From: Nitrospira sp.
GTDB lineage: Bacteria > Nitrospirota > Nitrospiria > Nitrospirales > Nitrospiraceae
Length of the DNA stretch: 64,000 nt
Assembly: GCA_024331125.1 (NCBI GenBank)
Contig: JANDJI010000004.1
Span: 124,001-188,000 of the forward strand
Direction of reading: 5' to 3'
Shown: positions 49,580 through 56,437 of the stretch, in pieces
How the letters are laid out: every line of letters begins with the position of its first letter
How positions within the stretch are numbered: position 1 is the stretch's first letter
Made by a program: the position numbers and the translations under genes
The notes under the pieces: generated by a model
The model's database searches: none
What the model was told of the DNA's origin: nothing
Seen by the model: the letters and a program-made list of their open reading frames with translations, nothing else

Positions 49580-49912
49580 ATGACCAAGACAAAGCGAACT
49601 CCGACGACCGACACGGTGGAAATCCTGCACCGCCGGTATTACGCAGGCAGGTCGGAACGTCTGGCGGCACTGGAGGAAGCGCGGGCCAACGATAATGTCG
49701 CGCGCAAGATCACGGCCCTGCGTCTTCAGGCCGGCTTGACCCAGCGGCAACTGGCCAAGCTGGTCGGCACCACGGCCTCCGTGATCTGCCGGCTGGAAAG
49801 CGCCGACTATGAAGGGCATTCACTGGCCATGCTGTAGCGCATCGCTGACGCACTCAAACAGCGCGTCGAAATCCGCTTCGTGCCCACCTCCAAACGCCTG
49901 CAACACGCCTGA
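49580..49912 (+). pseudogene. XRE-family antitoxin broken by an in-frame TAG
   Basis: ATG 49580 follows AGGAGACATAACC. The 85 residues to TAG 49835-49837 contain the HTH (KITALRLQAGLTQRQLAKLVG and the recognition helix VICRLES). Beyond the stop the same frame keeps reading RIADALKQRVEIRFVP, the usual end of the domain, to TGA 49910-49912. So one nonsense change (probably CAG to TAG) cut the gene. With the truncated toxin upstream, this is a dead HigBA-like module. Confidence 0.8.
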
Positions 49913-50009
49913 GCACCCACCCAAGCGGACGCGCAGGGGTGGAGGAGGAAGGAGCGGCGGGCCGTCAGGCGTCATCGGCAACGGTTCCTGACATGTTATT
50001 CTTCTCGGT

Positions 50010-50636
50010 TCATTTTGGTTTACTGCAACCAGAACTGTCAGACCATTGATGCCCTTCTTCTAAAGGGCAGGTCGCTCTTGCAACAGCAGACCTCGTTAAA
50101 TAGACAATTCCTCCTTCAGGATTACTAATCGCAGCGTCGTAGTGTGCTGAACCGCTCCATTGAATTTCCCCAGTCTCCACATCAACGCTTCGAATAGAAA
50201 CGCTTACATGATAGGCAGTATCAGTACGGCTTGCTCCCCCATAAGCATTAACAAAGGTTCCGCTGGAAATGACGGACGTTGTAACGGCTTCGGCAAAAAT
50301 CATATGGTCCGCGCCTGCAAGCTTCCCTATACGCAACAGGTCAGCTTCATCCTCTGGAGTATGAGTCAGTCTAATCTCCTGTTCCTTGAGGATCATTTGC
50401 AAACGGGCACGCTCAACTACAGGGCATTTGGCTCTCTGGAATATCTCAATAATTGTGTTAACCATCCCGGGATGGTTGCCCCACACGACGACACGTTTTG
50501 GTGATTTAGTACAGTCGTTCAGTTTCGTGTGTGAGCCTGTCGATATAGGGTATACGCCGGTGGAAGCGCAGCCTACTATCTGGATAACGCTGAGGCAGAG
50601 AAACAGACTATATGCCCGGACAAGACTGTCCTTCAT
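50010..50636 (-). CDS. CsgG-like lipoprotein
   Basis: 208 residues. A signal peptide ends at a lipobox (QIVGC, mature Cys at about 23). A CsgG/HfaB-type fold is suggested by ARLQMILKEQEIRLT, ADLLRIGKLAGADHMIFAEAV and VSVSIRSVDVETGEIQWSGS. GAAGGAG stands before the ATG. It has no operon partners (no CsgE/F or curli genes) and lies in the accessory island, between a dead TA module and an IS256 fragment; AT-richer than the core genes. Confidence 0.65.
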   Translation of the reverse strand: MKDSLVRAYSLFLCLSVIQIVGCASTGVYPISTGSHTKLNDCTKSPKRVVVWGNHPGMVNTIIEIFQRAKCPVVERARLQMILKEQEIRLTHTPEDEADLLRIGKLAGADHMIFAEAVTTSVISSGTFVNAYGGASRTDTAYHVSVSIRSVDVETGEIQWSGSAHYDAAISNPEGGIVYLTRSAVARATCPLEEGHQWSDSSGCSKPK

Positions 50637-50781
50637 AACTATAACTCCTTCTCGACCTTATGCGTTAGAAGCATGCAATGCGGCATAGGTTCAGGCACAA
50701 GGCTGGGCCAGGCTTGAAGTGTGGTGACAGGCTACTTTTTATTGGTCAATGGAGGTCTTGTCAAGAGATGTGCAAATGGAA

Positions 50782-51498
50782 TCAGGCGGCGACCTCCTTC
50801 GGCGTGACCGGTTTCCGAACGCCATCGACAACCTGGACGCCCACGTAGACCAGCGGCAGTAGGTCCGGTGCATTCAGACGCCTGAAGTGGCCCTCCGCGA
50901 CCTGGAGCAGTTTCCAGAGCGACGCCGTGGCGGACTCCTCCCGTTTGAACCGCTTGCCCGCTGTGGTCCGTAGCTGGACCGCCGCGAACGGCGACTCCAC
51001 GACATTGGTGGTGCGCAGATGGCGCCGGTGCGCTTTCGGGAACTGATAAACGGTGACGAGCCGCTCCCAATCGTGATGGAACCGTTCGACGGCCTTCGGG
51101 GCTAGCGCGCGATACCGGCGGCTGAACTGATCTCGTACCCGCTCACAGGCCGCCTGTGTCTCCGCATACAGCAGGGTCTTCAGCCAAGTGCTCGCCTCGG
51201 CCTGGTGAGCCTTCGGGATGGCATCCAGCACATTGGCAAGCCGATGGTTCCAGCATCGCTGTTCGGCCGCCGTGGGCTGCTGCTCGGCCAGCGCGGCCCA
51301 GATGCCGAGATGGCCATCGGCGAGGGTGCAGCGCCACGGGTTCAGGCCCCTCGTCCGCAGATCCCGCAACACCGCCCCCCAGGACTCCTTGGATTCGCGT
51401 TGCCCGCTCTTAACGGCCAAGACCACCTTGCGGCCATCCGTCAGCGCCCCGATCAGGACCAGCCGCGCCGCTTTTTGGCGTCGGTCTCCATCGGCTGG
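50782..51498 (-). pseudogene. 5'-truncated IS256-family transposase
   Basis: The frame encodes the second part of a mutator-type (IS256) transposase: RLVLIGALTDGRKVVLAVK, ADGHLGIWAAL, CWNHRLANVL and TNVVESPFAAVQLRT with the catalytic-domain Glu. The first third is missing: the frame joins directly to the TAA of hicA (51499-51501), so the break is exactly at the integron core box GTTAGGC. The left end near 50750 may be the terminal end of the element but I cannot see an inverted repeat partner. Confidence 0.8.
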
Positions 51499-51693
51499 TT
51501 AGGCTTCACTTGATCTTGGAACCCCAAGATCTTTGCAGATCTTCCGTGCCAAGTTGTCATCAATCTCGTTATGCCTCGGAACTGCCGAACGCTTGTTCTG
51601 ACTGGGGTTGCGCCACCACGAATGCCGACCGCCTTCCCTCAATAACTCACAGCCATGTTGCTTGAGATGCCGAAGAAGTTCTTCTCGTTTCAT
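51499..51693 (-). CDS. hicA: HicA-type mRNA interferase toxin (cassette 1)
   Basis: 64 residues, dsRBD-like fold: MKREELLRHLKQHGCELLREGGRHSWWRN has the catalytic His after GG. RHNEIDDNLARKICKDLGV is the HicA end. Stop TAA lies inside GCCTAAC, the integron core box, as usual for cassette genes. HicB precedes it with a 4-base overlap. The order is hicB-hicA, the reverse of the E. coli pair. Confidence 0.88.
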   Translation of the reverse strand: MKREELLRHLKQHGCELLREGGRHSWWRNPSQNKRSAVPRHNEIDDNLARKICKDLGVPRSSEA

Positions 51694-51902
51694 ACGGCGA
51701 TGGGCTGTTCTTCAAACCCTTCGCCTGCAGCCGCAAGCGCCTCCCGACGATTAAACTCCAGCGCCTCTTGAAGGGTAACCTTCAGGGTCTTAAGCAATTC
51801 CTCCTTCGTCGCCTCCTGACAATTGACGCCAGGCAATTCCTCAATCCATCCGATCCACCAAGGACCGGCCTGTTTAACGACCGCCGTGTAGTTATCTCTC
51901 AT
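51690..51902 (-). CDS. hicB: HicB-type antitoxin (cassette 1)
   Basis: 70 residues with the partial RNase H fold of HicB: YTAVVKQAGPWWIGWIEELPG and KVTLQEALEFNRREAL. It lacks a C-terminal DNA-binding extension, so it may not be an autoregulator. GGGAGGATCTGT precedes ATG 51902. It overlaps hicA by 4 bases. Confidence 0.85.
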   Translation of the reverse strand: MRDNYTAVVKQAGPWWIGWIEELPGVNCQEATKEELLKTLKVTLQEALEFNRREALAAAGEGFEEQPIAV

Positions 51903-51935
51903 ACAGATCCTCCCATTCCATCTTTCCTATGTGAA

Positions 51936-52007
51936 GCCTAACGTTCAAGCTCAGCCGACGGCAAGCCGCGTAGCGGTTTGACGGTCGGCTGGAGCGCGTT
52001 GTTAGGG
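51936..52007 (-). other. attC recombination site a (72 bp)
   Basis: Ends GCCTAAC (51936-51942) and GTTAGGG (52001-52007) are the core boxes of an integron cassette site; inner arms GCCGAC and GTCGGC complete the stem-loop. It lies between the tiny membrane protein gene and hicBA, whose genes are all on the minus strand. A 12-bp inverted repeat (GTTAGGCTTCAC, 51498-51509 and 51931-51942) bounds the hicBA cassette. Confidence 0.8.
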
Positions 52008-52334
52008 TGCATTGCCCGCTCCCAGCACGCGACGGTAAGCATAGATGGCGAGGCAACTACCGGCCAGAAACGGCCCCGAACCGAAGACGCCGCCCAAGCC
52101 ACAGAGGTTGCCCATCTTTTCGGACGAGCAGAACACTGCAATGCCCAGTGCCGTGCCGGCGAACAACGCGACGATACCGATCACGACGGCGCCCAGAACG
52201 TAACGGCCGAGCCACCTTGCCGCATCGTCGTCGCGGCGCGCGAATCCGAACACCGCCAAGGCAATCGACGCGATCAGGCCGAACAGCAAGACCACGGGTC
52301 CGATTTTGATCAGCAGATTGAGTACGTCAGCCAC
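52002..52334 (-). CDS. Small three-helix membrane protein (cassette 2)
   Basis: 110 residues from GTG 52334 (MADVLNLLIKIGPVVLLFG). Hydrophobic segments at about 8-30, 44-70 and 78-97. The stop TAA lies inside CCCTAAC of attC a. No family recognised. With the two neighbouring small genes it makes a three-gene cassette. Confidence 0.6.
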   Translation of the reverse strand: MADVLNLLIKIGPVVLLFGLIASIALAVFGFARRDDDAARWLGRYVLGAVVIGIVALFAGTALGIAVFCSSEKMGNLCGLGGVFGSGPFLAGSCLAIYAYRRVLGAGNAP

Positions 52335-52359
52335 GGGCAGGGCTCCCGATCAGGACAGC

Positions 52360-52581
52360 TCAACGAAGCGGCAAGACAAAAACCGGCAGCCATAGACCGC
52401 CAGTGCCATAGAGGACAAACATCACCCAGAACCCCACCGGCTGTTCGTGCTTCCCGAACTCCAGTCTGCCTCTGAATCCGTTTGGGCCGCAGGGCAGCCA
52501 GCCGCTACGCAATGCCCGATAGTCCACCAGCACCAGACCAGCGCCGAAAGGCATAAATAACAGCCCCTGAAAAATCGACAT
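52360..52581 (-). CDS. Small membrane protein (cassette 2)
   Basis: 73 residues with two hydrophobic stretches (FQGLLFMPFGAGLVLV and GFWVMFVLYGTGGLWLPVFV). ATG 52581 overlaps the end of the interrupted upstream gene (TGATG). No known family. It lies between two attC sites with two other small genes. Confidence 0.55.
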   Translation of the reverse strand: MSIFQGLLFMPFGAGLVLVDYRALRSGWLPCGPNGFRGRLEFGKHEQPVGFWVMFVLYGTGGLWLPVFVLPLR

Positions 52582-52934
52582 CAGGATTTCCTCGAACGCA
52601 AGCGGAATTTGACCATGAGCGCGGCAAAGCCGACGGCCGTCAGGGCAAGAATCAAAAACACGATCAAGCCCAGCGGCAACAGACCGAAATCCGACCCGGA
52701 TGTGATCAGCACCAACGCCTACACTAACATCACAGCCAGGCCCCAGCGCCAGGGTTTCTCAGGAATCCAATAGCCAAGAACGCCCGCGAGGCCAATGCTT
52801 AACGGATAAGCGACGGTCCAATAAATGGAAGAATCCCAGGTCTCCCGCTTGCCGCTGACACCAGCCACTGCCAGCCACAAGATGGTGCCTCCGACAATCG
52901 CAGTTATCCAAGCCCCTGTTGCTCGATGCTTCAT
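52581..52934 (-). pseudogene. Membrane protein gene interrupted by TAG (cassette 2)
   Basis: ATG 52934 (after GGGAAAGC) begins MKHRATGAWITAIVGGTI. The frame meets TAG at 52719-52721 after about 71 residues but continues open as ALVLITSGSDFGLLPLGL through a second transmembrane segment to TGA 52581-52583, ending LRSRKS. So the ancestral product had four membrane helices and about 117 residues. This is the second in-frame TAG in the island; a CAG to TAG change is plausible. Confidence 0.65.
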
Positions 52935-52948
52935 GCTTTCCCGATGCA

Positions 52949-53047
52949 TCCTAACGCCGGAGCTAAGCTGCAAACGAATCAATAACCGGACAGGGCGAAG
53001 CCCTGCGCAATCCGCAGGTCGGTTGTCAGCTTCGGCGTTCGTTAGCT
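52949..53047 (-). other. attC recombination site b (99 bp)
   Basis: TCCTAAC (52949-52955) and GTTAGCT (53041-53047) frame an imperfect palindrome whose arms pair AACGCCG with CGGCGTT and AGCT with AGCT. HicA (cassette 3) stops with TAA in this site and the start of cassette 2 is just past the other end. Confidence 0.8.
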
Positions 53048-53248
53048 AGCATGGTCATCGGAGCCGACTTCTGGAATGCCAAGGCCGCGGCAGATTTTTC
53101 GAGCGAGCCCATTGGCGATTTCAGTATGGCGGGGCACTGCCTCGACAAGGCCGGTCGCAGGATTGGTCCAGAGCGAGTGACCGCGGCCCTCGCGCTTCAG
53201 CACGCAACCGTGACGGCGCAGGTGCTGAAGCAGCGAACTCCGTTTCAC
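53042..53248 (-). CDS. hicA: HicA-type mRNA interferase toxin (cassette 3)
   Basis: 68 residues. MKRSSLLQHLRRHGCVLKREGRGHSLWTN has the catalytic His (after GRG), and PRHTEIANGLARKICRGLGI the family end. Similar to cassette 1 HicA but diverged (about half identity by eye). Stop TAA in attC b. HicB lies upstream with a 4-bp overlap. Confidence 0.88.
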   Translation of the reverse strand: MKRSSLLQHLRRHGCVLKREGRGHSLWTNPATGLVEAVPRHTEIANGLARKICRGLGIPEVGSDDHAS

Positions 53249-53472
53249 GCGGCGTGAACCTCGACCGTGATAGTCTCGCGTTCAGCCTCGGGCGGTACGC
53301 CACGGAGCCCATCGTCGCGGCGATCCTCGAGGATCAGCGCGATCGCGTCTGCCAGGCTCGTCCGCGCCTCATCCTTCGTCCGTCCCTGCCCATTCGCGCC
53401 TGGCACCTCGGGACAATAGGCGACGATCCACTCTCCGTCGTGCTCGTAAATAGCGGTGAATTCGTGATGCAT
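53245..53472 (-). CDS. hicB: HicB-type antitoxin (cassette 3)
   Basis: 75 residues from ATG 53472 (MHHEFTAIYEHDGEWI), preceded by GGAGACTTGCCTC. VAYCPEVPGANGQGRTKDEA and SLADAIALILEDRR are HicB-like. An upstream in-frame codon at 53514 lies near attC c and is less likely. It has no C-terminal DNA-binding domain. Confidence 0.85.
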   Translation of the reverse strand: MHHEFTAIYEHDGEWIVAYCPEVPGANGQGRTKDEARTSLADAIALILEDRRDDGLRGVPPEAERETITVEVHAA

Positions 53473-53526
53473 GAGGCAAGTCTCCGGTCCAGCAACGCTC
53501 AAATGATAGCACAAGCCGTGGGCTCT

Positions 53527-53586
53527 GGCTAACGCTCGGCATCAGCGGCGACACGAAGCGCCGTCCGTTGCATGCCGTTGTTAGAC
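53527..53586 (-). other. attC recombination site c (60 bp)
   Basis: GGCTAAC (53527-53533) and GTTAGAC (53580-53586) with inner arms CGGCAT and ATGCCG. 60 bp, the size of the classical 59-base element. It follows the stop of cassette 4 gene (TAA within GTCTAAC on the minus strand). Confidence 0.8.
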
Positions 53587-54147
53587 GGCAATCGAACCGC
53601 ATTCGCGGTACGACCAGCCGAGTTCCGCCTCAATACGGCGGCGATACTCTGTGTCAATCTGACGGGGTGCGCACCGTACATATCGCTCTGCATTGTCTCT
53701 CACCGATCCGGTAAGCGTCCGCAGATACTGGATGACCTGATCCACGGTGGGCGATGTCTCCTGGCCGTTGAACCTAGGCCCTAGTGCCGTCCAAACTACC
53801 GCATCGAGGCCATGCGCCTGCGCCCAGTCGGGGAGCGTAGGTATGAGCTGAGGGGCCGCTTCACCCCGCTGCCAGGATCCAATTCGAGACATCCAGTTGT
53901 TGCTGGTGATGCCCTCGCGAGCGCGAAGCGCCTCTCTTGCTGCTTGGAGCTCAGTGGAGAGCATCACAGCCCACAGCACCCGCACGAGCGCGGCGGTCGG
54001 TTCGATCACCAAAGTGACGCGGCCGTCCGACGACTGACGGGTGAACTCCACTGGTACGAAGGGTCCATCATCAAACCAGCGCCTCTGAATAGGCAACGAG
54101 CGCGGATCCCAGATCAATGAGCCCCATCCCAGGCAAGCAATTGTCAT
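53581..54147 (-). CDS. Conserved protein of unknown function (cassette 4)
   Basis: 188 residues. MTIACLGWGSLIWDPRSLPI, GPFVPVEFTRQSSDGRVTLVIE and WMSRIGSWQRG resemble hypothetical proteins I associate with integron cassettes and other mobile DNA; function unknown. No ribosome binding site: the ATG follows the core box GTTAGCG by 7 bases, as in some cassettes. Stop TAA lies in attC c. No known catalytic motif. Confidence 0.75.
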   Translation of the reverse strand: MTIACLGWGSLIWDPRSLPIQRRWFDDGPFVPVEFTRQSSDGRVTLVIEPTAALVRVLWAVMLSTELQAAREALRAREGITSNNWMSRIGSWQRGEAAPQLIPTLPDWAQAHGLDAVVWTALGPRFNGQETSPTVDQVIQYLRTLTGSVRDNAERYVRCAPRQIDTEYRRRIEAELGWSYRECGSIAV

Positions 54148-54154
54148 GGTTCGC

Positions 54155-54293
54155 CGCTAACTATTGGTCAGCCTATCCCGTCCAACTGGCTTCTTAATTC
54201 TGGCAATCCTAATAAGCTTTTCCCATACTTAGCAAGACTTTTCCCACCCCTCTGGAGCCTGACAAACACTGCATGCTTGGTCAGCCTATCCCG
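54155..54293 (-). other. Cassette-array head: single core box and 17-bp direct repeats
   Basis: GTTAGCG (54155-54161 on the minus strand) has no matching partner, which is what an attI-type junction or a broken attC looks like. Next to it, TTGGTCAGCCTATCCCG occurs twice, at 54164-54180 and 54277-54293, 113 bp apart; in between TGGGAAAAG occurs twice. The region forms the 3' end of the IS3-like orfB frame. No integrase gene is found. Confidence 0.4.
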
Positions 54294-55106
54294 GCGCACC
54301 TTCAGAGCTCTCTGCCCCGCCTGCCCAGGGTGCAGACATGCCCTTTCCGCGCGGGCTTCGTCGCGGGTGTGGTAATCCCGGTCATGGATCAACTCGTTCT
54401 TGAGCGTACTGAAGAAGCTCTCGACGACCGCGTTGTCGTAGCAGTTGCCCTTGCGGCTCATGCTGGCGACGAGCCTGGTCTGTGCCAGGACCTGCTGATA
54501 GGCGCCGCTGGTGTAGAGTGCCCCTTGATCGCTGTGATGGATCAGGCCGGGGGTGAGCTGCCGCTGGGCCAGGGCCATCTGGAGGGCCGCGACGGCGACC
54601 TGCTTGTCGGGCGTCGCACTCATGGCCCAGCCGATGACGCGGCGCGAGTACAGATCGAGGAGCACGGCCAGATACAGCCAGCCTGCGCGGGGGGCGATGG
54701 CCGTGAGATCCCCGGCCCGGATCCGATTCGGCGCCGGGGCCGTGAAGACCTGCTGCAGATGGTTGGGGGCGGGCGGGGCGAACTGATGGGGCTCGATCAT
54801 CGTCCGGAACCGCCGCATGCGCCGGGCGATCAGGCCATGGGCGCGGCGCAGCCGGGCCACCCGATGCCGCCCGCAGGCCATGCCCTCGGCGATCAGCGCC
54901 CGCCAGAGCTTCACGGCGCCGTAGCGCTCCTTGGTGGCCGCATGGAGCGGGCGCATCCGCTCCACCAGCGTGCGATTGGCCTGGGCGCGCCGGCTCGTCG
55001 GCCGGTGGCGCCAGGCGTAGGAGCCGCTGCGGCTGACGTGCAGGACGGCACAGAGCCGGACCAGCCGGTGGACGGGCCGCTGGGTGTCGATGAACCGGTC
55101 TCTCAC
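54168..55106 (-). pseudogene. IS3-family transposase OrfB, 3' end replaced
   Basis: 312 residues from GTG 55106. DDE transposase with catalytic residues: Asp in RAGDLTAIAP, Asp in HHSDQGALYTS, Glu in DNAVVESFFSTLKNE. After HTRDEARAE the sequence departs from the family (should be AAIFEYIEVFYN-like): RACLHPGQAGQRALK then HAVFVRLQRGGKSLAKYGK is foreign. So the transposase is cut at about 54370 and fused to other DNA; it is probably inactive. Confidence 0.85.
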
Positions 55107-55473
55107 GGGGACTCCCGCGCAAAGAACGCCGCGGCTATTTTGAACATGTCGCGCTCCTCCCGGAGCCGGGCCTTCTCCCGCCGCAGCCGCGTGAGCTCAT
55201 CGGCCCTGGCGGCGCGGCCGCCCTTGCCGGGGAACGAGGCCTCGCCGAAGGTCTCCAATTCGTGCTGCCACTGGTACAGGTGGTTGCGCCGGAGCCCGAG
55301 TTCACGGGCCACCGCGGCCGCGGGGCGACCGGAGGATTTCCAGAGCCGGAGGGCTTCCAGCTTGCACTCTTTGGTGAACGGCGATCGCTTGGCCATCGGA
55401 CCCCTCCTGGGGGCTATTGTCCCCTTTTTGAGGTGGCCACGAAAGTGGGGCTAGCTCAGAATGTCCCCCTTAT
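54294..55473 (-). mobile_element. IS3-family element copy A (right end intact, left end lost)
   Basis: Contains OrfA and the truncated OrfB. The right outer end, on the minus strand, reads AAGGGGGACATTCTGAGCTAGCC (55452-55474 region), and the same end sequence occurs at copy B at 55740-55757. Left end at about 54294-54370 is gone and joined to the cassette-array head. Confidence 0.7.
55103..55396 (-). CDS. IS3-family transposase OrfA
   Basis: 97 residues. An HTH_Tnp_1-type N-terminus: FTKECKLEALRLWKSSGRPAAAVARELGLRRNHLYQW, then a coiled coil RLRREKARLREERDMFK. OrfA overlaps orfB by 4 bases (GTGA). In IS3 elements OrfAB is made by frameshift; here no clear slippery run is seen. Confidence 0.88.
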   Translation of the reverse strand: MAKRSPFTKECKLEALRLWKSSGRPAAAVARELGLRRNHLYQWQHELETFGEASFPGKGGRAARADELTRLRREKARLREERDMFKIAAAFFARESP

Positions 55474-55477
55474 GTTC

Positions 55478-55684
55478 TCACGCGAGTTCCGCCGTTGACT
55501 CCACTTGTCGACCCGATCCGGGAAACGCGCCGCCACGAACGGCCACCTCTTTCTGCCACTTGTAGAGACGATTGCGCCGGCTGCCGAGTTCACGAGCAAT
55601 CTCGGCAGCCGGGCGTTGGCTGGCATTGAGCAGCTGGACTGCCTGTCGCTTAAATTCTTGAGTGAACCGTCGTCGTTGGCCCAT
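55478..55684 (-). pseudogene. Truncated IS3 OrfA of a second copy
   Basis: ATG 55684 follows GAGGAGGTGCGAC. MGQRRRFTQEFKRQAVQLLNASQRPAAEIARELG is the OrfA HTH. The frame ends after GRQVESTAEL, joined to the outer end of copy A, so copy A interrupted copy B. Its orfB is not present. Related to, but different from, copy A OrfA. Confidence 0.75.
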
Positions 55685-55757
55685 GTCGCACCTCCTCGGG
55701 GTCATCGAGCCCTCTTTTCAAGCGTCCGTCAAACCTGGGCAGCTCAGAATGTCCCCT
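55478..55757 (-). mobile_element. IS3-family element copy B (5' fragment)
   Basis: The outer end, AAAGGGGACATTCTGAGCTGCC on the minus strand (55736-55758), matches copy A over about 18 bases. It holds only part of orfA and then breaks at the outer end of copy A. The nested arrangement dates copy B as older. Confidence 0.65.
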
Positions 55758-55834
55758 TTGGCCTTCCCGGCATCACCAATGATAAACATGTAACGACTTG
55801 ACGTCTTGACACTATAACGCTAAATTGCCTTCGT

Positions 55835-56065
55835 ATGAGTAGCGTCCGACGTGCCACCATCTATCTGGACCCTGCACTGCATCGAGCTCTTCGCATCAAG
55901 GCGGCGGAGACCGATCAGAGCGTCTCGGACCTCGTGAACGAGGCGGTGAAGCTAATCCTAGCGGAAGATGCCGCAGACTTGGCTGCTTTCCGAAGCCGTG
56001 CCAAGGAGCCGAACCTTGATTTCGAGACGGTTCTGGAGGATCTCCGGCGCCGTGGCAAGCTATAG
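55835..56065 (+). CDS. Ribbon-helix-helix antitoxin (CopG-type)
   Basis: 76 residues. VRRATIYLDPALHRALRIKA is a ribbon-helix-helix fold with the strand TIYLD; SVSDLVNEAVKLIL is its second helix. The C-terminus (FETVLEDLRRRGKL) would bind the toxin. It is followed with 14-bp overlap by a RelE-type toxin gene, so it is the antitoxin of a ParD/RelB-like pair. Confidence 0.85.
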   Translation: MSSVRRATIYLDPALHRALRIKAAETDQSVSDLVNEAVKLILAEDAADLAAFRSRAKEPNLDFETVLEDLRRRGKL

Positions 56066-56309
56066 ACTCCAAATCAAGCCCTCAGCGGCCAAAGAAATCG
56101 AGACCCTTCCCCAAAAGGACCGGCAACGCGTTGTGGCTAGGATTCAGGGACTTGCGACCGACTCCCGGCCCCCTGGCTGCGAAAAACTCTCTGGCCGTGA
56201 ACAATACCGTGTGCGCCAAGGCAATTACCGGATTCTCTATACTTTGCACGACGCCGACCTGCGGGTCGTGGTAATCAAGGTCGGTCACCGTCGCGAAGTT
56301 TACCGCTGA
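56052..56309 (+). CDS. RelE/ParE-type toxin
   Basis: 85 residues from GTG 56052, which begins inside the antitoxin gene. YRLQIKPSAAKEIETLPQKD, RIQGLATDSRPPGCEKLSG and YRVRQGNYRILYTL with the conserved Arg and Tyr, then VVVIKVGHRREVYR: RelE-type mRNA interferase. The upstream longer frame would start out of step with the overlap. The pair looks intact. Confidence 0.87.
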   Translation: MASYRLQIKPSAAKEIETLPQKDRQRVVARIQGLATDSRPPGCEKLSGREQYRVRQGNYRILYTLHDADLRVVVIKVGHRREVYR

Positions 56310-56357
56310 CACTGTTAGCGAACATTCACGTCGAGAAAAAGAGGACATCCAGAAGAG

Positions 56358-56429
56358 GAATAAAGAGACATTCTTATTTTCTCCAGATAATGATCGTGTA
56401 ATAAAAAACCAGAGTGTCCCCTTATTTGT
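56358..56429. repeat. Short inverted-repeat element with GGGGACATTCT-type ends
   Basis: Left arm AATAAAGAGACATTCTTATT (56359-56378) and right arm AACCAGAGTGTCCCCTTATT (56407-56426) pair as inverted copies over about 20 bases. 72 bp, no coding frame. Member of the same family as 34981-35096. Confidence 0.6.
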
Positions 56430-56437
56430 CCCCGAAG

